A stretch of 64,000 nucleotides of DNA from Physcia stellaris (GCA_018902385.1 JABSSW010000001.1:1178001-1242000); one strand, 5' to 3'; shown: positions 36,285-48,156, numbered from the stretch's first letter. Program-made: numbers and translations. The notes: generated by a model from the letters alone, not told the origin.

Positions 36285-37196
36285 CTAGTCATCACTGGTG
36301 CTGCGGTCTAAGGATGTTTCGTCTTCCTCTCCTTTTTCTTCATCTGTGACCGAACTGCTCTCACTTGATATAGCAAAGTTGCCGATCCTATCTCCTATGC
36401 CGAAAGTCTCACTGCTAGTACTAGCAGGACTATCAACGGCCTCCAAGAATATCTCAGGGGACAGACATTTTTCGATTCTCCATATGGACATCCCACCACT
36501 GCTCTTGAGCTCGTTGTAAAGTCGACGAGTCTCATCCTCGATGGACATAAGCTCCTGAGGATCTGTACTCCTTTCAGCATTCACAATGGATTGATGCCAT
36601 TCCATGAAAGTATAATGCCGTGCTTCACACTTTGTTCTTAGCTCTTGCCGGAGTGTATCTGGCAGGTCAGGCTGAGAGGTGGTGGTCCTTGGTAGACTTT
36701 CTCTGGAGAGAAAGTTTTGGATGTTGATCCATGGATTCACCTCCAGTATTAGGACTTTACTACGACCACAGCATCCCGTACGCATCTGTCCATACATCTC
36801 GGCCTTCTCTCCTAGATAGGTCTTAATATCGACGTAGACGTTGTGTCTAATCAAGCACTTCTCGCATATGATATCAAAGCTAGCTTCTTCGTTCCGCTCG
36901 ATTTGAATATAATCATCATTCAGGACCCGTTTCTTAGCTTGAGGGTATGTTACTCCAAGGATGTGTTCGACTCTGGTGATGATGAAGTCAAGGTCAAAAT
37001 CGTACCTTTCCTTCTCTTCAAAATTTGGCAATGTTTCCTGCCACTTCTCCTTCAGGGCCGCCTTGAACATGATTGTACGGAAGGTGCTTTGTTCTCTTAA
37101 CTTATGTTTCAGAAAAGTATCATGTTCTTCGTCCCACCAGCACGGTTTATAGTAGCCAGGCTCGGGCGCCATAATTATATCTCGTTTTTCAGGCAT
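36285..37196 (-). CDS. Family B Cys-pair protein, member 1
   Basis: Single exon, 303 aa (295 aa from the second Met at 37172). N-terminal CWWDEEHDTFLKHK; a block YDFDLDFIITRVEHILG (residues about 65-81); a first Cys pair ICEKC (111/114); a second pair TGCCGRSKVLIL (142/143) followed by VNPWINIQNFL; a helical region; and a conserved segment ELKSSGGMSIWRIEKCLSPE. A Ser/Glu/Asp-rich acidic tail closes the protein. The two Cys pairs could bind one zinc ion, but this is inference. The same blocks occur in the genes at 38.2 and 46.0 kb. Not related to any family I can name. Confidence 0.65.
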   Translation of the reverse strand: MPEKRDIIMAPEPGYYKPCWWDEEHDTFLKHKLREQSTFRTIMFKAALKEKWQETLPNFEEKERYDFDLDFIITRVEHILGVTYPQAKKRVLNDDYIQIERNEEASFDIICEKCLIRHNVYVDIKTYLGEKAEMYGQMRTGCCGRSKVLILEVNPWINIQNFLSRESLPRTTTSQPDLPDTLRQELRTKCEARHYTFMEWHQSIVNAERSTDPQELMSIEDETRRLYNELKSSGGMSIWRIEKCLSPEIFLEAVDSPASTSSETFGIGDRIGNFAISSESSSVTDEEKGEEDETSLDRSTSDD

Positions 37197-38207
37197 ATCT
37201 CGTAGACTGGGATTGCAAGGTAACGTTGTTTGAGTTCGATGGTGATCAGGGCTCTTGGATGCAGGTAAGTTGTGCTCGTATCTTGCTTCCTACGATAGAA
37301 GGTTCAGAATAGGTGCTTAATACCTTGAAGGATTGGCTACCTAAGGAAACAGGAATGCGAAGGATCTGAACGATCCCAGGCAAAGCTAGTGACTCCTACG
37401 GCCACTGTAGGCACACCAAAAGTTTGTTTTTAACGTAACATGACCACGTAGTACATGGGTACGAGCCTAACCGAGGCATCCTACAGAAGTATAATCCTCA
37501 TGAATAGCTAGATACTATTTAGTCTTTCTTACCACCAAGTAGTCTTACCTTGCAGTGTTACCTAGTCAGCTTCCAGTAGCAAGAGATATGAGTGGAATAT
37601 TTAGCGTCCAGCGCTCCACTGTCGGCTAGCGTCTCAACACACTATCATACTAGCGTTAGCGATTGTCCAGTTTAGGTTGAATTTAGCGTCGACCGTGCAC
37701 ATACTCTTGAATCCCATTTTGCGGTACATAGCATCAACTCGAAAGCCTTAGTGATCTGGAACCCCCTGAAAGATCAACAGTCATGCACTCGCCCACGGCT
37801 GTAACAGACAAGTCAGTCTACAGGGTATCCAAAGTGGCCTGCATCCGGTCGACTAGGAATTGTGCTACCCAGATGTGATGGTCATATGATATCCCCAGCA
37901 CTACGTGCGAGAACTGGCTGCTAAGGATACATTTCCACCCTTAGAGCTGGGATGGCCATTATCTCAACGTATATAATGATTCTTCTTGATCACAAAGAAT
38001 CGTATAGTAGTCTTTTTTCACAACCTGCTAACTAAAGAGTACTTATATGGCAGCCATGAGGTCGTGCAGCAGCGCAAGATTATCTTAGACTCCAGGCAGA
38101 AGTTCTGGATAGCTGATACCTAGGAGAGCAATTGCATTCTATGAAGTAAAGGTGTGGAAAGATACCCAGAGTACAACTGTTTAGTAGCTCTCTATCCTTG
38201 TCTTGAT
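37197..38207. other. Intergenic region between family B members 1 and 2
   Basis: No supported gene. It holds the promoter of member 1 on its left and the 3' side of member 2 on its right. Confidence 0.45.
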
Positions 38208-38939
38208 TTAGTTCGCTTCTCCAGGCAATCCATTAGGCCAATCATTGAGAAATAAAATTCCTGCATCATGCATCTGCTTTTTCAAGACTGTATAACTCGT
38301 CTCCTGCTCACCTCTCGGTAGCGCTACCAATGCAGCAATCTTGTCCTCACAATATCGACGAGCTCCAGCATAGCCACCCATGGATTCTATGAGGCTGTGT
38401 GGCGGGTCCCCGAGATTAACGAGTAATTCGGTCTCTCCACAAGTTATGCAGCGAAACCTGGCTCTAGAAAAGAACCGTTGTTCGAGCTCTAGGACATAAT
38501 GCCAACCTTGTTCTCCTGGCTTGGTGACTCGAATGGCCATACTATGCGCGCAGATAAACTTCGAGTAATTATTTCTGCTGTCCCAAGTGAATCTTTCCAG
38601 AAGCCCCGTGTTAGAGCTGATCCCTGGGTCGAGACCAAACTTTTTCAGAAGAAAGTGGAAGAAGTGAGCGTCGAAATCCCTCCCGTAGACGTCCTCTGAT
38701 TCGAGTAGCTTTTTCCCACTGTGCTCAGGAACCTTTGGGTCCTTTTCGATCATCTTATCCACGATGACGCTCTTCACCTTCTCGATACTGACATCATCGT
38801 TCAAGCCGTCCTTCCCTTTGAACATTCTCAAGACAATGTCGGTGTATTCCTTGCTCCAGCCACGAGGGGTTTCGAGAGGAAGATCATGGATTTTATCAAC
38901 ATTGATTGACGATCCATGACTCATTGAAGAGGTTGACAT
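38208..38939 (-). CDS. Family B Cys-pair protein, member 2
   Basis: Single exon, 243 aa from the ATG at 38939 (MSTSSMSHGSSINVDK); an upstream in-frame ATG at 39011 adds 24 hydrophobic residues and is less likely. It shares the family blocks in weaker form: RDFDAHFFHFLLKKFGLDPG (residues about 88-106), ICAHS (Cys130, His132), FRCITCGETELLVNL (Cys164, Cys167) and the end segment KKQMHDAGILFLNDWPNGLP. The metal-ligand pattern here is C-x-H plus C-x2-C, against C-x2-C or C-x-C plus CC in the other two. Encoded on the same strand as member 1, about 1 kb upstream of it. The function is unknown. Confidence 0.6.
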   Translation of the reverse strand: MSTSSMSHGSSINVDKIHDLPLETPRGWSKEYTDIVLRMFKGKDGLNDDVSIEKVKSVIVDKMIEKDPKVPEHSGKKLLESEDVYGRDFDAHFFHFLLKKFGLDPGISSNTGLLERFTWDSRNNYSKFICAHSMAIRVTKPGEQGWHYVLELEQRFFSRARFRCITCGETELLVNLGDPPHSLIESMGGYAGARRYCEDKIAALVALPRGEQETSYTVLKKQMHDAGILFLNDWPNGLPGEAN

Positions 38940-41349
38940 TGTGATAATTGGTATAAATAGACTGTAATTAAGCCAGGACATACAAAGCACACCAGTTTCT
39001 AGATTTTGCAAATGATAGGAATAGCTAGGGGGCGATGGGCAAGGCTCGATGATAGACTATATACTGAGAAATCTGTGTGCAACAACCTGAGTCGGATTAC
39101 CTACGGCTTGCTCCATGTCCAGGATCATCTTCGGCGAGAGATGACAGCAGCTTATGCGTTTCACAGCCAGGTCATTCGGCGTGGAGTTCTGATGGCACTA
39201 CTATACCGATACGTACAGCTGCACTAGCTACAGTCTTCGGACTTCTGCAGCTATTCATTTTTGAAGCCTCGGGTCCAATCTTATTGCTTCTGAGCCAAAG
39301 ATGCCGGGCTGTATACGCCGTGTAACACTCAGTCTTCAGAGAGCGTAGCTGAAGTGTAGGATGCCGGTTCTGAGGATCCTGACACCGCTAGTAAGCAGGT
39401 GCAAGCATGCACACTACAGGTAACACTTAATTAGACTACGCCCAGGAGATTCTCGAGTTGTCTACTTATGGTAGCGAGTAATTTTGGCACCTAAGGTGCC
39501 ATGCCAAGTGCTGCAGGCCGGTCGGTGATCAGGCGCTGTCGCTGTCCATGATCTAAAATCTTTAAGGAAGCCAGGACCAACGTTGACCGTCTTCTCGAGG
39601 CATTAGCACAAAGAGCAGTCCTGCTCCCACTTCTGCATACGTGTCCTTACAGCGTCTGTAATATTTCTTCGAAAATGATTAGGAATGACAATAACGCGTG
39701 ACATGCTGTACCGCCCTTAATTGCGAGTGCCAGAACACTCTCTAATTAGGACACCTAGAACAATAAGACTTTACGGCAGTCGGCGTCTCTTTCCACTGCT
39801 CTTACAAGTCAAATACCCCATTGGTTTGTACATTGGAAAATATTACTCCCTGCTCTTTCTCTACTCGATCCGTCGTTGCACAGTCACCATGATGCGTCGA
39901 ATGGCAGTGCAACCACGACATCTCAAATCGCTCTATCGAATCAAAGCCCTAAGAACCCACTCAATATGGGCGCTAAAAGACTCACATCCTTGTATTGACC
40001 ATTCGAGGTTGTATATCTAATCTATGAAGAGTACGTGGGTTTGGCAATGGGTACTGATTGGTCCCAGGAAAGATTCAGCGTCTCGTCTCGGAGTTCGTGG
40101 CCGTATTGCAGCCCTTCGCTCAATCTTTGATATCATTGGCACCTGTGATTAGTGTCCGGTAGCAAAGGCAGTGGCCACAGTCCTTTTATCAGTGCGGCCA
40201 GCGTTTGACATTAACGCGGCGCGTTTTGGAGTGGAGAATACAGTCCGATAAGGAACATGACTAGCTAGAGATACTACCCTGCCGTAGGACGATACCTTCT
40301 GGTGAACGTTGTACCTTGTCCGAAACTACGTAGCGTACTTTATAGCAATGCTTTTGCGTACATGCTGTCTAAGCATGTGACAGCAGATTTACATTTGCGG
40401 AATGCATGACTCGAGGAAGGAGCGTCCCATTGCCATTGGATAAAAGAGCCCACGAGTAAGCTACTGAGACGGCCAAAGCAGAGCAGCGAAGGTTACAGGC
40501 TTCGCGATGGATGACAATGTGGGCTGTCGTTGGAAAGTGGGGCGTCGCTTGTTTCTACGCTTGCTACTTCGAGCTAGCATCACACGCTTGTTACGGATAT
40601 CTACCTTAGTGCCCGCTTTAGTTTCAAAGTTAAACGCCACTTCCGTTAGATCAGACATACTCTGTCAAGCTGAACATGGAATCCCTGGTGATCGAAGTCA
40701 TCTTGGCCGGCGGTCAAAGCCGATGAGTCAGCCTTGCGGAGAAGAGAGCCGTCAGTGAAGTCGTAGCGGCACTCTGTCAAGGCGGCTACATTGTGCTCAA
40801 GGGCGCTGGTGATCTGGGACTCACGTCTGACTACGTTGAGAGGGCCATCATCGGCAACAAGGCAAGTGTCAGTCACAACGTGCACACTAATAGCTCATAT
40901 GTTCGCATGTCAATGAGATACTGGCCGCCGTTTAAGATGGGAGATCCGCTGTCACTGGATGCTTCCACAACGTTCATACCACTGATGGTCGAAATTTGGG
41001 TCGTGCATCAGACCGATCTATTGGCGACCCGAGGCTGATGGGCGTAGGCTGTAATTATCTGGCTGGGACAGCTGAGGACACGTGGATCGCCGACGCGGAC
41101 AAGGGTCTCAGGGGGCGATTGAAAGTAGACACACATGAGATCAGGATGAGGAGTCTGGACAGGTACGGCTAATATTCCAGATGCTATGGGCTGACTGACA
41201 GTGACATCTACCCTGCTTTCTTTGCAATGTTTGGCTTTTCCGGACTGTCCTTCGCCACAATCTCCCACATGGACAGCGACTCAACATGATCCAGGTCGCC
41301 TACTGGTAGACAGGCGTCCCCAGGCCTTGATAAGTCGTCCTTGATTACT
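38940..41349. other. Gene-poor stretch
   Basis: No firm gene. Frames near 40.5-41.3 kb on both strands (40793-41038 plus, 40646-40885 minus) are short and overlapping. A 15-bp near-palindrome (GGCACCTAAGGTGCC) lies at about 39486. The rest is unremarkable AT-rich DNA. Confidence 0.4.
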
Positions 41350-42830
41350 TCACGGCAGGTTTTGTTGGGCTATTCTGTTAGCTACAATCATTTCTTCGTC
41401 TTGTGTCCGACTTACTATGGCGGTTTCTTCTAAGCCTAACTGTGCATACGAATCATGTCCCACGGAAGAGCTCTGCTTCATGTATACCTCCGGAGAGGTT
41501 GAACTCTGGTCGAAGGCGTTGCTATGTCGCCCGAAGTAACCAGAATAGTTGCCCATTCCTTCCATGAAAGTGTTCCGCGTCAAATCCTCGGATGAGGTAC
41601 AAGGGCTAGAATCATAGTATTCTAGTCCTGGAATTGTTGGTGGTTGATCTAGATAATGTGAGGTCTGAAAGTCACCTTTAGAATGTCCCATATTGACACC
41701 ACCATATTTGAATGCGAGCGGAGGGATTGCGCTTGAACGCTGGCTGCTTGCGTTCCAGTTTGCATGCGGGTCGCTAGATTCAAAAGAGAGGTGTGGCATG
41801 GAATGCCAGTCGTGACACCCGGAATGAGCAAGATTACCTCTAGTCGTTCCGTCTCTTGTGTAGTCTCGGGTATGATATGGAGATACTTGTCTATCCTCTG
41901 GCTTTGTCGTGTCAATACTGCTGTCCTCTCCCAGGTAAGTCTTTGCCAGTGTTCTGCTGCCCACTGTAGGCGCGGCAACGTTGGTAGTCCCTCCATTCTT
42001 AGCGCGAAAATTCTCTTGGGGCTCCTGTCGAGCCTTTGGCGTGATCATTGAACTATCCTCCGCCCCGGATGAAGATGATCTTGATGCAGAAAGAGGTTCC
42101 ACGATCCTCGAAATTTGTGCGTCTTGGCGACACAACCGTGCTGTGGATAGCTTCTCGTCAGGTGCAGCATTAGGAATAGGTGTCTGAATGTCATTATTCC
42201 CTTGGATGAAACGACTGTCCGTCTGCTCAGGCCCGCATGACAGTTGTATAATCATCTGATCACGAGCAAAGTCGCCACAATAGTAGCAGATGATCTCGCG
42301 GAAGATAGACTTGGGTATTTTGTGCTTATGGTCGACTGATTTCGTGACATGGTCTTTCATATGAGACTTCCTCGTGTACCTCTGATTGCAGTCGAAAGTA
42401 GGACAAGGCCAGCGGTCCACAGCTTTTTGACGTAGCCAAGCTCGTAGCTCAATGGCGTACACCTCGCGTAGGAGGTCTTTGCCGCGGATATCAAGCAAGA
42501 CGTATTCTTCCACGGCGTATTTACCCTCTGCCAGTTTTCTCTGCTTTTCCTTGAGAATGTTGGTATTCTCACCCTGCGTGCGAGCTTCTTCCACGTCTTT
42601 ATCGTCATCACTAGCCTGAATTTCATTCTCGGCCCGTTTCGCTTTCTGTTTAGATGAGCCACAAATATCGTCATCCGCTTTCCGCTTGATGGGAGCTAAT
42701 ACGGCGTCAGTTGATGAAGATAAGAAAGGAACTATGAAGATCACTGCTTGCCTTGAATCGTCGTTTTTAGCACATGGCTGTTCTTCAATGCTGTGCCCAA
42801 AGAATTGCAGTTTCTGAGGCCAGGTTCCAT
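41350..42830 (-). CDS. C2H2-type zinc-finger protein
   Basis: A 1346-nt exon (42695-41350) encodes most of the protein. A likely short first exon (42830-42752, from MEPGLRNCN) joins it through a GC-AG intron of 56 nt with a CTGAC branch site; the splice is in frame and gives 474 aa. Without it, the frame opens at an unlikely MIFIVPFLSS at 42744. The N-terminal third is basic and acidic in turns (nuclear-type APIKRKADDD, KQKAKRAENE). One finger is visible, C-x4-C-x12-H-x6-H (CPTFDCNQRYTRKSHMKDH), followed by CYYC about 20 residues later. The C-terminal 300 residues are Ser/Thr/Gln-rich and disordered. Probably a nuclear regulator; the target is unknown. Confidence 0.65.
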
Positions 42831-45039
42831 GTTGAGAGCAGAGGGAGCTCGTGAAGCTGCTTTCTCGAAACCGTTATGGGACGGGCGAGGGCCTTAATGT
42901 AGGCGAGCGACGGTAAAGTTCCGGCCCATCTCTACTAGCATGATCATAAAGTTCAAAGGTGTGGTTGCACGATCCGTCCCGCAACAGCAAATTAGCATCT
43001 TTCGTGCATATCTGTCACATAGTGCAACATTGGGTGATCATGGACATAGACAATGAGGTGTTCTTAAGCGAGAAGTCACCGGCTGGTCGATGGGTCAAAC
43101 CGGGACGCCCCGGCTAACGAACGCAACTCCTGCAACTAGTCTTATGCAGCGGACTGCTCTGAGATGGACTAATAATCGTTGATGAATGGCGAGATACTAC
43201 ATCCACCGCTGTGCTCATATCAGTGTAACAGCTCGCAATTGACATCCTTACAAACATCAGGGTGCTACCACAAGTGAGAGGATGTCCGTCAAGGATGTCA
43301 CGTCCATATCTTCCCACAGCATCGAGAGTCTGAATCAGAATTCCGCCGAGGTCCGCTCCAAGTCCATCGTGCTTCATGTCAAGCCTCAATGAATAGCGGA
43401 GCTACACCGTCATCTCGTCCACTACAAAGGATATCAAGTCCTCATCGAGGCATATAGGCTTCTGGGATGTTGCACCTGAAACATGCTCGTGCGTAGTGCC
43501 ATTAACATTCGAACTGGTGTTCGCACTTGGCACAGCATGCGCAAAGTCGATTCTCTCGGAATCCGAGGATATTGATTGGTCAATTAATGACTCCTTTGTG
43601 TTACGACGAGCTTGCTGATTTCTGGCCGTCCTTATCGTAATCTTACTCGTCTGTTTCGGGTCCGAAGGTACTGTCAAAATTGCCGATGAGAGCAAGACTT
43701 GATTCCGCCATCGATCGCTCCAGGTCAGAACCCGCATTGCACCAGGATTGGCATGTATTACGCTCCATAGCTGTCTGTGGCCCAGAAGTGTTTGATTCCG
43801 CTGTAGGGCGCCGTCGGTTCTGGAGATGTCGCCAACAGAACTTTCGATTCTGACGATGATATGGCTGGATCGGAAAGCGTGAGCGCCATCGCTTCCATAA
43901 GAAAATATTTTCCTGCGCTAAGCTAAGCGTCCTGAGTTGGCTATTCAGCCCTGAATTTATCGTGAGACGAAAACGCTGCATATTTAGAAGCATGTGAATT
44001 ACGAGATTTGGCCGTTCCCACAGAGTTTGACTTTAAATCTTCATTTCTCTTGCTGATATTGGAGCTCCTTACCCTTTGTTGGGTCAAGTTTTCTTTTGGC
44101 CGAGTGATCTTCAGGGTCACCCTGGCTCTATTCCAACGAAAAAAAAAAAGAAAAATTGCTAAGGCTGTGATTGCCTGGCTCTTTCGGGAAAGATGTAAAG
44201 TTGAGATATCAGAGCTCCGTCAAGATGGAAAAACGGTATGACTATGCACGGAGCTCAATAGACCGTCAAAGTTGTACTGCCCAACAACATACGCACACAA
44301 GACTTGGTCATCAGCATATGACCAGCTTGGTATAACCATAGCCCTCGCCTACAAGTGCAGCGTTACACGCCCTAATCGCGAGGCAATGTATCTTCTGACT
44401 GACGGCAGCTTGCAGGTAATTGTCGCTTGTCAGCCAGTTCTGATTCGGGCATTAATACCGCAGCAGTCTTACTAGTAAACCCACTTACGACAGGGATCTG
44501 CCGGGGCATGGCTCGAGTTTCCACGCAGACCGCTTCCTGAATATGCTGTGAGACTTACAAGCGAAGACGCTCACTAAGGTACTGTAGCTTTCGACCGGCG
44601 CTTGCCGTCCCTACTGGTAGCAGACGCAGGTGAGCATATTCCAAGAACGCTAGCTTCTGCATTGTCTCCGTATCACCACGAAATTAGGGAATGCACTGGC
44701 CCAACCAATAGTATTGCGATGTCGATCTGCAAAGCATGTGTCCATAGGCTACGATGCTTGTTCTCAAGCCGATGGCCTCCTGACTCTCACAGGCGCTAGG
44801 CCGCTGTGTGCAACAGTAGCTCGTCGACACTTGGAAGTACAACGGCCGCGTAGCCTTCTCAGAACAGAGTCTGCTCGGTTGCTGTCTTCTGCCATATAGA
44901 ATTAGTCTAAGCTTGCGGCTTGCAAGTTACGTGCTCCCTACTGCATGTTGCCCCATCCTCGACTTCAATGCGGATATCAGCTGTCCTGCCTCGAGCCTAA
45001 GTAGAAGAGACAAATTTTTGGAGGACAACTCCCAAAACC
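42831..45039. other. Gene-poor stretch with a possible short gene
   Basis: Apart from the weak minus-strand frame at 43402-43737 listed separately, there are only short frames, including 43114-43389 (minus, 91 codons, no domain). An A-rich run lies near 44141-44157. The last part upstream of 45040 contains no recognisable signal. Confidence 0.4.
43402..43737 (-). CDS. Possible small unknown protein or exon
   Basis: Minus-strand frame of 111 codons from an ATG at 43737 (MRVLTWSDRWRNQVLL), hydrophilic, with Ser/Asn/Asp-rich stretches and ending DEDLISFVVDEMTV. The frame stays open for about 180 more bases upstream, to a GCGCAG that could be a splice acceptor near 43915, so this may be the last exon of a longer gene. 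No domain is recognised. Confidence 0.3.
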   Translation of the reverse strand: MRVLTWSDRWRNQVLLSSAILTVPSDPKQTSKITIRTARNQQARRNTKESLIDQSISSDSERIDFAHAVPSANTSSNVNGTTHEHVSGATSQKPICLDEDLISFVVDEMTV

Positions 45040-45675
45040 ATGCAGCTCCTCTATCTGACAGTACTCCTCTGGCTCCTTTGCGGGTGCGCCGCAGTCCTCT
45101 CCTACAGTGTCTACAATTGGCTCAAGAACGATGACACCAGTACCCTAGCGAAGCTGGTTTGCAAGCCCGGAACTCTGGACTCTCCGTCCTTTCGATCCTA
45201 CATGACGGAGGGAACAAAAGCTTACTTGAGACATACGGCGGACGTTATTCTCTTTTTCTACGTATTGGGGGAGGCAGCGATCGGATGCGTATACAGATAC
45301 TTGGAAATTCATCTACGTAACCTATCGGACCTCCTGCACTATGATTTTGGGGGTCCTTTTCGAGATCTCCCACCAGCATATCCTGAGATTCTTCCGCTTT
45401 TAGGGGATAGGACGAAACACACAGCGAACCAGCCTGTCCATGTCCATGATAAAGTCTACTCCACGCGTAGTCCTTACGGCGACTCATCGTCTACGTCAAT
45501 GACGTATTGCGATACCTCACCGCCAGCAGTACGTGCGACTACTGGAGCGGACGGCGTCGGAAGAGAAGAGAATGGTCCCAATTTCTTACGGTGGCCTCTC
45601 GATGACAAGCAATACCAAGAGCGGAAGGAGAGGCAGGACGCCATGGATCGAGAAGAGAGGAGGAAAACATACTAG
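45040..45675 (+). CDS. Small membrane protein of unknown function
   Basis: Single-exon frame of 211 aa. Residues 2-24 are strongly hydrophobic (LLYLTVLLWLLCGCAAVLSY) and could be a signal anchor or a transmembrane helix. A second hydrophobic helix lies at about 67-86 (ADVILFFYVLGEAAIGCVYR). The region between is short and polar. The C-terminal half is hydrophilic and Ser/Thr/Pro-rich, ending in a charged helix (QYQERKERQDAMDREERR). This gives a likely two-helix protein with a long soluble tail. No family is recognised. The stop is followed directly by an ATG in the same frame, which I take as chance. Confidence 0.5.
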   Translation: MQLLYLTVLLWLLCGCAAVLSYSVYNWLKNDDTSTLAKLVCKPGTLDSPSFRSYMTEGTKAYLRHTADVILFFYVLGEAAIGCVYRYLEIHLRNLSDLLHYDFGGPFRDLPPAYPEILPLLGDRTKHTANQPVHVHDKVYSTRSPYGDSSSTSMTYCDTSPPAVRATTGADGVGREENGPNFLRWPLDDKQYQERKERQDAMDREERRKTY

Positions 45676-46024
45676 ATGAGGAGGATTTTGGTGGCGAGTT
45701 ACAATGGTAACAACTTAGTCCGGTTCTTGGAAGCGATTTGTGGGGACGCTGGGAACTGTGTACTCGATGAAGATCATAGTGATAATGGATACTGCCGTGA
45801 CGTTTCTGAGAGCGGAAGAGCTATAGAAAGTCAAATGGTCCGGGCGTACAGAGATTAGAGCAGACTTCTAGACGCTGCAGAATAGAAGACGGAGAGGGAT
45901 GGTCGCAGAAGGTTGAGATTCGGAGTCATACAAATTATCAACATGCCATCCATGTAAAGATACAATTATGCGTACAACAAGCCATTCCTAGCCTCCCTCT
46001 CTCTTCTCAACCCATGAATAAAGC
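45676..46024. other. Convergent intergenic region
   Basis: A 60-codon frame follows in phase after the stop of the membrane protein, but it has no independent support. The rest is the shared 3' region of two convergent genes. Confidence 0.4.
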
Positions 46025-46792
46025 TCATGCAAAGTTGTCTTTCTGCAGCTTGGGCATATCCTCATAAGCTTTGTCCCATAGAAAGACACCCCCAGCATCA
46101 TCCAACTCCTTCTTCGCAGCCATCAGTTCGTCTTTGCACTTCTGCAGCTCATTCGGATCGTCTTCCTTCCCAACACCTGTCTCCGCCTGCTTCACCGCTC
46201 TCTGGCACGAAAGCCACTGCCTCACCAGAGCCTTCCGGTTACTCATCACTTCTGCCAAAATCTCCTCTTTCCGATCCGAGTAGAGATCCATGAACATTTT
46301 TCCATAGAGCCGAACAGCGTGTTGATATAAATTCTTTATAACATAGGCTTTGGGCATCGGATTGAGGACCCATACTTTCTCGCTGCCGCAGCATCCTGCT
46401 CGTGGGAACCCTATGCCCGACTTGTCGCTCTTATTCAAATTCTCAACCCTCATGTAGATCCTGCCATCTTCTTCCCGTCCGCAGGGGCACACCATGCCAA
46501 GATCTCGGTATCGTTTCGGTTCCTTTTCGGTCCATTGGTGGCTTAGAACCCAGCTTCTGGCTTCAGAAATGCTACCAGTGGTAGTACCAAGTATCGAGAT
46601 GACGAGATCGATGTCGAAAAGACTCGGGTCCCATGGTTTGCCGTTTTTGGAGCGGTATGTGGTGGTGTACTCGGCGATCTCGGTTTTAAAGCCTTTGATG
46701 TCGAAGGGAGCGTTGTCGTATTCGTAATGAGAGTCCAAGATGTTGTCAATATTGGGTGTCCACCAGTCTGGTTTTTGAATGAATAGTGCCAT
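46025..46792 (-). CDS. Family B Cys-pair protein, member 3
   Basis: Single exon, 255 aa. Blocks shared with the 36.3-kb gene: PDWWTPNIDN at the start, FDIDLVISILG (about 59-69), CPCGREEDG (Cys102/104), RAGCCGSEKVWVLNP (Cys134/135) and the end segment KKELDDAGGVFLWDKAYEDM. It lacks the acidic tail of member 1. A CT-rich leader precedes the start (46.79-46.86 kb). The body is helical and highly charged, with no signal peptide. It keeps the clearest match to member 1, so the two probably split later than member 2. The function is unknown; a small zinc-binding protein is a guess. Confidence 0.65.
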   Translation of the reverse strand: MALFIQKPDWWTPNIDNILDSHYEYDNAPFDIKGFKTEIAEYTTTYRSKNGKPWDPSLFDIDLVISILGTTTGSISEARSWVLSHQWTEKEPKRYRDLGMVCPCGREEDGRIYMRVENLNKSDKSGIGFPRAGCCGSEKVWVLNPMPKAYVIKNLYQHAVRLYGKMFMDLYSDRKEEILAEVMSNRKALVRQWLSCQRAVKQAETGVGKEDDPNELQKCKDELMAAKKELDDAGGVFLWDKAYEDMPKLQKDNFA

Positions 46793-48156
46793 TTTCTGTC
46801 TGTGGTGTTGATGTGGATGTTGAGTAGGTTTTGGGTTGAAGAGAATCTAGAGGACGGAGCAAGTGGATACAGTGGGCTTAAATAGTTCTTGCATTCAACA
46901 AATGAAGTGAACAAAGTACAACGATGCCCGTGAACAAGCGAGATACATGCTGTCACTGCCTTGTCGATCCAGATGTGACAGCTTGGTAACCCCAAACTTC
47001 AAGCTCGCTGCACATATTTCACCACCTTGTCGAACTTGACGTGACTGCTCATTTGCCGTAATTGTCAAGGTAATCAGGGACATGAAGATGTCGTCAGCGC
47101 TGCATAGATCGGTTGTAAGTGAATCAAAGTTACGATGGGTAGTGAAGATTCATAGTCGAGAATGCTTTATAAGCTTCACCACAAGTAGTGATGATGGCGG
47201 TCCTTAACAGCTCAACGAGAGGTTACAATTTCTCGTGAACCCCTCGCTGAAGACTGTCCACGCTAAAATGAATTTATATATCGCTGAAGGATCACATCAG
47301 AGTTGATGTTAAGGTTAATTGACAGCTTTCAAAAGTCGGAGGCTCGGACCGGGCTAGGCAGTACAGGACTCGCTAACTCTATGATTGCCCAAACTGACAA
47401 GCAAATTCCACAGCTACGGGTCTTTTTATCGAGACTGGAGACGAAGTGTCTCAGAGCAAAGGCTATATCCTCATATTTGCGTTCTTTTTTGTGCTGTACA
47501 CAGGAGCTTTTCGCCAATGAAATGGTCCAATAAGTCTGCAGCCTCCCCAGCTGGGCTGTACCGTGATTACCTTATGCCAATTAACTTTCGAGACATCAGA
47601 AGTCTTCCTGTCACCAGATCTTAGTCTAGAGTTTCTATTATGAAGGACGTGTACCAACCGACGAGCCTCATGTGGAGGGTTCCAGCGTGTATCATGAATG
47701 CAAGGATGTAAGTCATTTTTCAAGATTGTCGACAAAAGGTGTCTTCAGTCAGCGACTGCTGCCACCGGTTGCTTTTTTCACCAGTTTCTGTGTAACAGTC
47801 CTCTTACGAAAATTAATCAATGAAGCGTCAAACCTTCTCTTCCAAAACATAGTATGCTGGGTATGCACTTCTCATCCTCGACAATAGGGCAGCGACGAGA
47901 ATCATACCCAAAAATCAGCCTTGCATACCAGCATCGTCGATCCAGCTAACAGCGTTCGGTGAAGCTCAATTTCCAAGTCTCCAGGTTTGTGGAGCTGCAT
48001 CCTCTCCGTGTGTCAAAAGCATCTTCCAGGAAGCCTTGGCTTCTGACATCGTAGTTGTTTCCGCCCATTGTATGCTTTCTCTACGACTTTCTGAACAATA
48101 ATACTGACTCTACCCATCAAGACAGAAGCCACCAGCTAAAACACAGCTCTCCCAAC
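46793..48156. other. Intergenic region
   Basis: No supported gene; frames at 47303-47735 on the two strands overlap. The right end is the promoter and leader of the 48.2-kb gene. Confidence 0.45.

Noticed and set aside
39486-39500. Near-palindrome GGCACCTAAGGTGCC as an operator
   Set aside because: Single occurrence, far from any supported gene; it could be chance.
45676-45858. In-phase frame directly after the stop of the small membrane protein, suggesting read-through
   Set aside because: Only 60 codons, no stop-context signal known for read-through and no protein character.
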